Source: UBA4312 sp040266995
Lineage (GTDB): Bacteria > Bacillota_I > Bacilli_A > Erysipelotrichales > Erysipelotrichaceae
Direction: 5' to 3'
Assembly: GCA_040266995.1 (NCBI GenBank)
Contig: JAWRHV010000020.1
Coordinates: 1 to 42,386 of the forward strand
DNA: 42,386 nucleotides
Shown here piece after piece: positions 24,759-31,786 of the stretch (the stretch's first letter is position 1; each line of letters opens with the position of its first letter). The notes below the pieces were generated by a model. The model searched no databases, had not been told where the DNA came from, and saw nothing but the letters and a program-made list of their open reading frames with translations. The position numbers and the translations under genes were made by a program.

Positions 24759-25898
24759 TCAGAACGTATGTTCCGTCAGCCAGGTTACAGCTGTCTCGAT
24801 CATTTCCGTAATGTCTTTACCATCCTTGGTGATGACATATTGTTTGCTGAGCCCCTTGGTAAAATCTATACGCTCTGCTTCGATGATTGCATTCTTCAAA
24901 TAGTTATTGTCATCCGAGAAGCCGGGATCCGGCTGGATCTGGCAAATACTATATGCCTGAAGTATGGCTGTAACCGGCACACCATGATACATCAGTCCCT
25001 TGTATGCATCAATCTGACTTTGCGGAATCGGTGCGCTTTCCCGGTAAAGAGCCATCGCCTTGGATAATGTTTCTCGATCTTCTTTCGTTAAAGGGAGCGC
25101 CGTATTCGCTGTCCTTGTATTATCCCGAACTTGTTCAACAGAGCTCATGCCAGACAACACCGCAATGACATCCTCTAGATCCAGGCTGAAACGAACAGCC
25201 CAGGAAGCGATGCTCCAATCTGGATGCGCCGCCTTTAACATAGATTCTGCCTCAGCAGGCAATTTAGCCAGACCGCCGCCCTTTACAGCCTCCATAACGA
25301 CAACCTTTCTTCCGTGCTTTCGGATGACCTCATAACATAGGCCGGCTTGAACCAGTTCACTGTCCCAGTCAATCGGATTCAAAGCAATCTGTACAAACTC
25401 AATTTCCGGATGCTCGCTTAATACCCGGTCCAACAGTTTAGCGGAAGAATGAAAGGAAATTCCCAAATGACGGATCCTGCCTTCTTCCTTCCATTTTTTT
25501 GCATGCTCAAATAAATGCGTCTTCTGGACAATACCTCCCTGCCCATCGTATCCTTCATAATACACATTCTGAATATTATGGAGCAGATAATAATCGACAT
25601 AAGTAACACCCAGACGATCTAACTGGCTTTGAAACAACTCTTCAATCTGTTCTTCCGGGATCATCAAAAAGGTCGGAAATTTTGTCGCAATTGTATAGGC
25701 ATCTCTTGGATGCCTTTCAACCAGTGCTTTACGGACCGCTGTTTCACTTTGACCGTTATGATAGACATAGCTTGTATCAAAATACGTAAATCCTTGTTCC
25801 AGGAATAAATCAACCATCTGCTCAATCTGTGGATAATCAAAATCTTCTGGTCCACTGGTAACCGGCAGCCGCATCATTCCAAATCCTAAGTTTTTCAT
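24759..25898 (-). CDS. Aldo/keto reductase family protein
   Basis: A 379-residue NADP-type oxidoreductase barrel. The catalytic tetrad is visible: Asp and Tyr in FTYFDTSYVYHNGQSE, Lys in IATKFPTF and His in YYLLHNIQN. The family usually carries a C-terminal ferredoxin-like CxxCxxxC cluster at about residues 280-310; here that region (APIPQSQIDAYKGLMYHG) has no Cys cluster, so no iron-sulfur centre is expected. The substrate is unknown. It has its own promoter and shares a terminator with the rpiR gene. Confidence 0.9.
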   Translation of the reverse strand: MKNLGFGMMRLPVTSGPEDFDYPQIEQMVDLFLEQGFTYFDTSYVYHNGQSETAVRKALVERHPRDAYTIATKFPTFLMIPEEQIEELFQSQLDRLGVTYVDYYLLHNIQNVYYEGYDGQGGIVQKTHLFEHAKKWKEEGRIRHLGISFHSSAKLLDRVLSEHPEIEFVQIALNPIDWDSELVQAGLCYEVIRKHGRKVVVMEAVKGGGLAKLPAEAESMLKAAHPDWSIASWAVRFSLDLEDVIAVLSGMSSVEQVRDNTRTANTALPLTKEDRETLSKAMALYRESAPIPQSQIDAYKGLMYHGVPVTAILQAYSICQIQPDPGFSDDNNYLKNAIIEAERIDFTKGLSKQYVITKDGKDITEMIETAVTWLTEHTF

Positions 25899-25926
25899 CG
25901 TATTGCCTCTTTCTTTCTACTTATAA

Positions 25927-25955
25927 TATATAACGAATTATTAAACTTCTGACAA
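25927..25955 (-). promoter_or_regulatory. Promoter of the aldo/keto reductase gene
   Basis: TTGTCA (25950-25955), a 17-base spacer and TATATA (25927-25932), with AGAGG as ribosome binding site before the ATG at 25898. Confidence 0.7.
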
Positions 25956-25984
25956 AAAAAGCATTTAGAAATCACTAAACGCTT
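25953..25984 (-). terminator. Terminator of the small gene pair
   Basis: Perfect 10-bp stem AAGCGTTTAG/CTAAATGCTT (one G-T pair) then seven T's on the minus strand. The stop codon of the upstream ORF lies in the stem. Confidence 0.88.
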
Positions 25985-26207
25985 AAATATGTAATGGGAG
26001 ATCAGCAAAGAGCTTTTCTTCGTACAATCCCTCGCCTCCCCCTTTGTGTTCATAGATAGGCACCGATTTGAAAGAATAACTATTTCTCCGTCTCTTGTTA
26101 CTTAAAATCGTACCATCCTCAATCCCTTCAAACAGCTCCAAATTCAATGTTGGGCAATAGGTATCTTCAAAATCCTTTGTTTCATTGTCCACGCTCAAAT
26201 GACTCAT
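25983..26207 (-). CDS. Small ORF, possible C-terminal part of a broken gene
   Basis: A 74-residue ORF I do not recognise; charged and Tyr/Ser-rich, with the segment YEHKGGGEGLYEEKLFADLPLHI near its end. Its ATG follows directly after a TGA stop in the same reading frame as the ORF at 26208-26552. It is therefore either a separate gene or the continuation of that gene beyond a nonsense codon. There is no convincing ribosome binding site for it alone, which favours the second view. It ends in a strong terminator. Confidence 0.45.
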   Translation of the reverse strand: MSHLSVDNETKDFEDTYCPTLNLELFEGIEDGTILSNKRRRNSYSFKSVPIYEHKGGGEGLYEEKLFADLPLHI

Positions 26208-26583
26208 TCAATCTTTCTCATCGGACGTCAATTGATACTCTATTTCATTTTCGTCCGCAATTTCACCACCATAATAAAGTGTCACTCTTTGTGTTACTGA
26301 TCCCTCCGTGTCAAGGTGATATGGATCGTTTGTCACTTTCATTCTTGACCAGATTGTAATGTGTGATTCTGCACCTTCAACTTTTGTATATTTTATGTCA
26401 TTTAACTCACAATCAACCAAAATGCGAATACAAAATCGACGCTCCACATTGTATGATTCCATGGTTTTCAAATTATCAACTATTTCCTTTGCTAATTTCT
26501 GAGGATTTGGCTTGATTACGAATTTGCCTATCACACCCGCTAATACAATCAATATTATTCCTAGTTTAGTTAGCTTTTTTCAT
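26208..26583 (-). pseudogene. Secreted or membrane-anchored small protein with frameshifted start
   Basis: The open frame 26208-26552 encodes 114 residues with no recognised family. The frame continues upstream as KKLTKLGIILIVLAGVIGKF, a good N-terminal signal or anchor helix. A well-placed AGGTGGG then ATG (26581-26583) begins it, but in another frame: a run of six A's (26575-26580) has one base too many for ATG-AAA-AAG. As written, translation from that ATG stops after five codons. A TTG at 26552 is the only in-frame start. It is a damaged gene, a sequencing slip, or a slippery start. Confidence 0.5.
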
Positions 26584-26600
26584 TTTCCCACCTGCAGTTA

Positions 26601-26625
26601 TGTAGTGAACCCAAAAAGTTAGACT
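26601..26625. mobile_element. IS3-type terminal inverted-repeat remnant
   Basis: The stretch containing GTGAACCCAAAAAGTTAGAC closely resembles the end repeats of IS3-family (IS150-like) elements. No transposase and no matching opposite end is present in the window, so it is a lone scar. The similarity is from memory of the family and not checked by search. Confidence 0.45.
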
Positions 26626-26664
26626 ATTAATTGAGTTATAATTGAAGATAAAGATTGTTGCTAA

Positions 26665-27495
26665 CTAGCAGTTTATATTAGAATAACAATCATCAAAGCA
26701 TTTTTTTGATTTAGAGTCAGCTTCGAAAGGGTTTGAATAATATTTTGAATGTACTATTTCAAAAGATAAATAACCCTTATAATTGTTTTTCAATAATGTT
26801 TTAATATCTGCTGTCATATTACGTTGCCCGTCTGGCCAAGCCAAATGGCCCACTGGATCACCATCTACAAAATGAATATGTATTACATCATTACCAAAGT
26901 AATCAAAATATGTTTGAATTGAATCTTCAGCCATTGCCATTGCACCAAAATCTAAACATACTTTTAAATTTGGATGATTTACCATTTCTATAAATTCTTT
27001 GAGTTCCTTTGCAGTTGTAGCAATTAAAGATTCTCTTGGTTGTAGGGCCTCAATCGATAAAGGAATACCTTTAGTAAAAGCGTATTCTGCCAAATCTCTT
27101 AACATTATTGCACTTCGCAACCTAGCTTGTTCTAAATCTTCATTTAAAAATGCCCATCCACTCGTCACAACAACTTGATTAGCCTTTATACTACTAGCAA
27201 CATCTATAACATTCTTAAAATATCGTTTTGTCCTCTTTTTTTGATCATCATCAGAAGTTGCAATGTTATTTGCTTTTGGATTAGTCTGTTCTGGGCATAA
27301 CCCAATTATTTTCACTTTATATTTGTTTTCTAGACGTAATAATTTATCAATAGGTTCATAAGAACAATAATCAATATAATAATGCATTGGTCCTGTCCAT
27401 AATTCTACGGCTTCAAATCCGTTTTTTTGTGCACTATGGAAGAATTCTTCTAATGTGAAGAATCGAAAATGACAATTCATTGATGCAACTTTCAT
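26665..27495 (-). CDS. Sugar epimerase/isomerase, xylose-isomerase-like TIM barrel (FrlC-like)
   Basis: A 276-residue AP-endonuclease-2-type barrel. Metal and substrate residues are visible: Glu in IPLSIEALQPRES, Asp in LKVCLDFGAMAMAE, His-Asp in IHIHFVDGDPVGHL and Glu in GYLSFEIVHS. The layout resembles FrlC, which interconverts psicoselysine and fructoselysine by 3-epimerisation, including an N-terminal GFEAVELWTGPMH. It is the last gene of the sigma-54 PTS operon, one base after the HAD gene. A general ketose 3-epimerase (tagatose/psicose type) is the alternative. Confidence 0.78.
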   Translation of the reverse strand: MKVASMNCHFRFFTLEEFFHSAQKNGFEAVELWTGPMHYYIDYCSYEPIDKLLRLENKYKVKIIGLCPEQTNPKANNIATSDDDQKKRTKRYFKNVIDVASSIKANQVVVTSGWAFLNEDLEQARLRSAIMLRDLAEYAFTKGIPLSIEALQPRESLIATTAKELKEFIEMVNHPNLKVCLDFGAMAMAEDSIQTYFDYFGNDVIHIHFVDGDPVGHLAWPDGQRNMTADIKTLLKNNYKGYLSFEIVHSKYYSNPFEADSKSKKCFDDCYSNINC

Positions 27496-27496
27496 A

Positions 27497-28149
27497 CTAT
27501 GCTCTTTCCTTTATTTTTCTAAAAAATTCTAAAAAGTCATAGAATATTTCGTCAGCCCGACTTTGATTAAATCCAAATCGAACATCATGATGAGCCATAA
27601 CATACATGCCTGCTCGTTTTCCGGCTTCAATACCATAAGTAGAATCTTCAACAACTATACATTGTTGTACATTTACTCCAAGTTCTTTTGCTGTAAAACA
27701 ATAAATATCTGGATTTGGCTTGCTTTCGGTAAACTCTTGTCCAGTCACTAACAAATCAAATATTCCGTTTAAATTGCAGTCTTTAATAAAACGTTCAATA
27801 TATCCATTGGAGAAGAAGATGCGATAGCCAATTTGTACCCTTCATTCTTTAATCTTGGTAAAACTATTTTAATATATGGATTAACTATATCATCATAATT
27901 AAAACGCAATTTTTCTGTGTTACTTTCATAAAACTTTAAAAACTCACTTTCTGTCATATTTTCAACAAACCAATTTGTCATTAGTTTTGACGAAATTGTG
28001 GATGGAGATCCCGCCAATTTGGTAATTTCATTATATGAAATATTCTTTTTATGTTTTTGATAAAATTCAAATACTTTATTCATGAATAAGGGTTCTGTAT
28101 CAACCAGAACCCCATCCATGTCAAAGATAATAGCTTTTATTGACCTCAC
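27497..28149 (-). pseudogene. HAD phosphatase (beta-phosphoglucomutase-like), frameshifted
   Basis: Two adjacent frames make one HAD protein of about 217 residues. The first (27769-28149, GTG start) has motif I IIFDMDGVLVDTEPLF and motif II LAIASSSPMD. The second (27497-27754 and upstream) has the Lys motif ESKPNPDIYCF and motif IV IVVEDSTYGIEAG. Near 27797-27808 one base is missing: after ATGGAT the family-like YIERFIKDCNLNGIFDLLVTG continues in another frame. Without the shift it would be a normal sugar-phosphate phosphatase or mutase. It may be a pseudogene or a sequence error. Its position between the deglycase and epimerase genes marks it as part of the pathway. Confidence 0.8.
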
Positions 28150-28160
28150 TTTATCCTCTT

Positions 28161-29156
28161 TTAGTAAACTAATGCTTTGTAGTAACGACGAATATCTAAT
28201 GGATGCTTTCTACTTTCTTCTAAGTGTACATTTAGACGCATGAACGCAGACCTCATTACAATTGGAGATAAAATTCCGCGAAATTCATCACTAATACCTT
28301 TTAATTCAAAATCGGCTGTATCAAACACTGTTACTTTTCTACTTACTCGATTCACAAATTTTTCAGCACGTTCCATTTCAGGGCGTGTTTTATCTTCTCC
28401 TTTAATTAAAATGACCGGAATATCTCTTTCGATTACTTCTAATGCTCCATGAAAGAAATTTGCAGCAGAAATAGGTCGAGTACGCATCCATAGCATTTCT
28501 TCCATAATACACATTCCATAACAAACTGCCCAATCTTCTAAGTTTCCTGATCCAATTAAATAAGTAATCGGTTCATCACAATACTTCTCTGCATATTCTT
28601 TCATTTCAACATCAGCTTTCTTATACACATTTACAACATTTTCAGGCATATTTTTGATCTCTGTCATTAATTGATCATATTTATTGAATTGACCTGCATT
28701 TTTCATAAATCTTAATACAACTGAGTACCACCAATAATATTCTCCACCAAAAGTGTTTACTAAATAATCAACTTTTTCTGCCAATGGAGTGTTTAATTTT
28801 TCAACATACCCAATAACTCGTGCTCCGACTTCATGTGCTTTATCTACAGCCGCTTCAACCTCAATTGTGTGTCCTGATAATGAAGCAATCACAACAACTG
28901 AATCTTTTGAGAAATTTGCGTTTCCTTCATACATGAAATCTTGTGCATTTTCCAGATAAATCGGTAATGTGCATCCTAATTGCTTTGCAGTATGCATAAT
29001 TTGCCCTGCATACAATAGTGTACCTCCAATCCCAAACAAGAAGATATTTGAATACCCTTCTTCACAGATTTTATCAACAATTTTTTCAACTTCTGGAATT
29101 AAATTCACTCCATTTGTGTGTTCTTTCATAACCCTATTTTCATCAAAATTTAACAT
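28161..29156 (-). CDS. SIS-domain sugar-amine 6-phosphate deglycase (FrlB/GfrE-F-like)
   Basis: A 331-residue protein with two SIS domains. The first has IFLFGIGGTLLYAGQIMH and VVIASLSGHTIEVEAAV; the second has YLIGSGNLEDWAVCYG and ANFFHGALEVIERDIPVILI. The FHGALEV-ER and C-terminal HPLDIRRYY match fructoselysine-6-phosphate deglycase FrlB and not GlmS, from which it differs by lacking a glutaminase domain. It should split a 6-phosphorylated sugar-amine into glucose (or related) 6-phosphate and a free amine. The exact amine (lysine or other) is not determined. It lies 23 bases after EIID. Confidence 0.85.
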   Translation of the reverse strand: MLNFDENRVMKEHTNGVNLIPEVEKIVDKICEEGYSNIFLFGIGGTLLYAGQIMHTAKQLGCTLPIYLENAQDFMYEGNANFSKDSVVVIASLSGHTIEVEAAVDKAHEVGARVIGYVEKLNTPLAEKVDYLVNTFGGEYYWWYSVVLRFMKNAGQFNKYDQLMTEIKNMPENVVNVYKKADVEMKEYAEKYCDEPITYLIGSGNLEDWAVCYGMCIMEEMLWMRTRPISAANFFHGALEVIERDIPVILIKGEDKTRPEMERAEKFVNRVSRKVTVFDTADFELKGISDEFRGILSPIVMRSAFMRLNVHLEESRKHPLDIRRYYKALVY

Positions 29157-29179
29157 TATTCATTACCTTCCTTTCTTTC

Positions 29180-30016
29180 TTATCCTAAAATCCCGAATTG
29201 TGCGCATACAATACCTAGTAATGCTGTACCAATTAATAACCACATTACATTCACTTTTTTATCTAATAGCTTATAGTAAACTCCCATTACAACCAAAGCT
29301 AACATTCCTGGTAGAATTCCATCTAAAACGTCTTGAATTAACGTTGCTGAATCTCCTGATCCTATTTGAAGTGCCATATTTACAGATACTAATTCATTAG
29401 TCATTCCCCCAATTACCATAGTCCCTAAAATTCCTGCTGCATACATGAACTTTTGCATTAATCCAGAAGATTGGATTTTATGAAGATATGTTGCACCTAA
29501 TTCATAGCCTTTCATCGCACATACATATCGTAAAATAAAAGCTGGCACGTTAAAGATTAGCAAGAATAAGATTGGTCCTAAGACATTACCTTGTGCTGCC
29601 AATGAGGCTCCGATTCCTACAGCCAGAATCCTTAGTGTTCCAAGAAGAATTGAATCTCCGATCCCGCTTAACGGGCCCATCAATGCAGCTTTTACTGAGT
29701 TGATAGAATTAGTATCAAAATCTTCATTGTTTACGTTCATTTCTTCCATTGCTAGTGTAATCCCACCAACGAATGTGGATATATGAGGCGTGATGTTAAA
29801 GAATTCTAAATTTCGCTTTAAAGCTTCCTTTAGCTTTTCCTTATCATTTTTATAAATTTTCTCTAAACCTTTAGAAATCATCGAGCAAAATCCCATATGC
29901 ATTTGTCTCTCATAGTGCCAAGAGAATTCCATCGGAAGAGATCTCCAAAACATTCTTTTTAAGTCCTTTTTTGTAATGACTCCATTTTCTTTAATTGGTT
30001 GATTAGAAGTCGTCAT
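29180..30016 (-). CDS. PTS mannose-family EIID component (sigma-54 operon)
   Basis: A 278-residue EIID with the expected ITKKDLKRMFWRSLPMEFSWHYERQ start, NLEFFNITPHISTFVGGITLAMEE, and AALMGPLSGIGDSILLGTLR, followed by hydrophobic helices. It is distinct from the EIID at 21927, and its codons are clearly more A/T-rich. Its start overlaps the EIIC stop by 14 bases. Confidence 0.93.
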   Translation of the reverse strand: MTTSNQPIKENGVITKKDLKRMFWRSLPMEFSWHYERQMHMGFCSMISKGLEKIYKNDKEKLKEALKRNLEFFNITPHISTFVGGITLAMEEMNVNNEDFDTNSINSVKAALMGPLSGIGDSILLGTLRILAVGIGASLAAQGNVLGPILFLLIFNVPAFILRYVCAMKGYELGATYLHKIQSSGLMQKFMYAAGILGTMVIGGMTNELVSVNMALQIGSGDSATLIQDVLDGILPGMLALVVMGVYYKLLDKKVNVMWLLIGTALLGIVCAQFGILG

Positions 30017-30773
30017 CGTCCACTCCTCCTTCAGCTTCTATGCTTGTATTATTATTTGTTGTAAAATCGATTTTTAAGAACACTGCAATGATTCCTAGAC
30101 AAGCAATTCCAACAACCGGTATTGAAAAATATGCTGATAATAAGAATCCTAAGAAGAAGAATGGTACAACCTGTTTATTCATCACCATTCTAGCTAACAT
30201 CGCAAACCCTAATGCCGGTAGCATTCCAGATGCGATAGATAATCCTTTTGTGATTCCTGGAGGAATTGAATCAACAATCGCTTGAATTTGAGCTCCACCA
30301 AGCCAAAATCCAAAGAAGGTAATCAAGAACAACACTGTACATGTTAAGAATCCTGTTCCCATATGTACTGCTGTAATAGCTTTAACATTTCCTTGATCAG
30401 CATATTTATCAGCTAATCTTCCTAGCATTGGACGAACAACGGAGAACATAACATTATCAATCGCTTGCGCTAATAACGCAATTGGAAATGCCATTGTGAA
30501 TGCAATTTCTGCACCACCACCTGTCGTTATCGCAAATGCAGTTCCTAATACCCCACCTACAATTACGTTAGGTGGAATGTATGCTCCAACCGAAACTTGT
30601 CCTAAGAATGCTAACTCAAGAATTACACCAATTTGAACTCCAAGTTTTAAATCTCCCAAAACCAATCCAACCAATGGTCCTAACACTATTGGTCTTTGTA
30701 TCATATTTGTTCCTGTTGCAAGATCACATTTTCCAATGAACGCGATACAGCCTAATAATAAAGCTTGTAGCAT
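30003..30773 (-). CDS. PTS mannose-family EIIC component (sigma-54 operon)
   Basis: A 256-residue polytopic EIIC. Signatures are QRPIVLGPLVGLVLGDLKLGVQIG and ILELAFLGQVSVGAYIPPNVIVGGVLG. The C-terminus is acidic (EAEGGVDDDDF), as in the first EIIC. It forms the sugar channel with EIID. It starts 17 bases after EIIB. Confidence 0.94.
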   Translation of the reverse strand: MLQALLLGCIAFIGKCDLATGTNMIQRPIVLGPLVGLVLGDLKLGVQIGVILELAFLGQVSVGAYIPPNVIVGGVLGTAFAITTGGGAEIAFTMAFPIALLAQAIDNVMFSVVRPMLGRLADKYADQGNVKAITAVHMGTGFLTCTVLFLITFFGFWLGGAQIQAIVDSIPPGITKGLSIASGMLPALGFAMLARMVMNKQVVPFFFLGFLLSAYFSIPVVGIACLGIIAVFLKIDFTTNNNTSIEAEGGVDDDDF

Positions 30774-30790
30774 TTATCTCTTCTCCTTTC

Positions 30791-31261
30791 TTAAATAACT
30801 GATTCAGCATTAATTTTCTTTTCTGTTGGAGTCATTCGAATTTCTACTTCAATGTTCCGATCTAACAACTCCTTGATCATTCTCACTTCTTCCTCAGTGA
30901 CATTCATAGCTTTTGAAATATTTTTTGTTTGAGATGTTGCTTTTGTACCACCCAAATTTAAACTTTTGATAGCTGGACAATTATCCACTAGTTCTTTTGC
31001 ATCTTTAATAGATTCTGTAATAATCATCATTTTGTACTTATCAGTCACTCCGCTATTGATTGCTGCAATAGAATCTCCGATAGTTTTGATGACCAATTTT
31101 ATTCCAGCTGGTTTTGCTAGTTTCAAAGATGTTTTTCTTAGATCGTCTTTTGGAACTGCATCATTTGCAATTAAAATACAATCTGCATTCATCGCGCTTG
31201 TCCATGTAAAAGCTACTTGTCCATGTAACAAACGATGATCAACTCTTAATAACTTAATCAT
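30791..31261 (-). CDS. PTS mannose-family EIIB component (sigma-54 operon)
   Basis: A 156-residue IIB with the phospho-acceptor His in VDHRLLHGQVAFTWTSAMN and the LNLGGTKATSQTKNISKAM middle motif. It phosphorylates the imported sugar at C6 as expected for the family. It lies 12 bases after EIIA. Confidence 0.94.
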   Translation of the reverse strand: MIKLLRVDHRLLHGQVAFTWTSAMNADCILIANDAVPKDDLRKTSLKLAKPAGIKLVIKTIGDSIAAINSGVTDKYKMMIITESIKDAKELVDNCPAIKSLNLGGTKATSQTKNISKAMNVTEEEVRMIKELLDRNIEVEIRMTPTEKKINAESVI

Positions 31262-31273
31262 TTTTTCTCCTTT

Positions 31274-31687
31274 TTAAAAATCTTCATCACTGTCTTCTAC
31301 ATAATTGCCATGAATCAAAGTAATTCCAACTTTTGAATTTTCAATCAATTTTAGAATTTCAACATCTGTAAGTTCCTTTTTGTAATTTAATACTAAAGCT
31401 AGAGCCAATCCCATATTCATTCCAGACAAGATTTTAACGTTCTCAAATTGTCTTAATTGTGACAAGGCGGTATGTACGCTTCCACCCAAAACGTCACATA
31501 GAATAATAGTCTGTTCTTTTGATTCTGATACTTGTTCTTTTAACTTTTGGTATAGATCGTTTGAACTTTCTCCCGGGTGTAAGCTAATAGTTTCGACACC
31601 ATCAGCTAAATTGCCAACAATCATTTTTACTGAATCAAGCATTCCTTCAGATAAACTTCCATGTGAGGCAAATATCAATCGACTCAT
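31274..31687 (-). CDS. PTS mannose-family EIIA component (sigma-54 operon)
   Basis: A 137-residue IIA with the active His in FASHGSLSEGMLDSVKMI, plus TIILCDVLGGSVHTALSQL and ILSGMNMGLALALVL. I chose the ATG at 31687 because AAGGAGGTG precedes it; the longer frame to 31717 includes the ribosome binding site and approaches the transcript start. It is the first gene of the operon, about 30 bases after the expected sigma-54 start site. Confidence 0.93.
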   Translation of the reverse strand: MSRLIFASHGSLSEGMLDSVKMIVGNLADGVETISLHPGESSNDLYQKLKEQVSESKEQTIILCDVLGGSVHTALSQLRQFENVKILSGMNMGLALALVLNYKKELTDVEILKLIENSKVGITLIHGNYVEDSDEDF

Positions 31688-31725
31688 CTTAACACCTCCT
31701 TCTTTTTCAGCTTTCACTTATATAC

Positions 31726-31742
31726 AAGCAACAATCGTGCCA
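31726..31742 (-). promoter_or_regulatory. Sigma-54 (-24/-12) promoter of the island PTS operon
   Basis: TGGCACGATTGTTGCTT on the minus strand matches the sigma-54 consensus, with GG and GC elements at correct 10-base spacing. It needs an AAA+ activator, which the gene immediately upstream supplies. Confidence 0.93.
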
Positions 31743-31748
31743 CAGATA

Positions 31749-31784
31749 AAAAAAAGATACTTTAACATTAAAAGTATCTTTTTT
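31749..31784 (-). terminator. Terminator of the LevR-type activator gene
   Basis: A 12-bp stem AAAGATACTTT/AAAGTATCTTT with an 8-base loop and T-run lies between the activator stop (31787) and the sigma-54 promoter. It insulates the PTS operon from activator transcription. Confidence 0.88.
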
Positions 31785-31786
31785 TC

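Noticed and set aside
26020..26045. CCCTCGCCTCCCCC-type segment as a copy of the ssrA end (attachment site)
   Set aside because: Only a short pyrimidine-rich likeness to the ssrA 3' end; it is inside a coding frame and not a convincing direct repeat.
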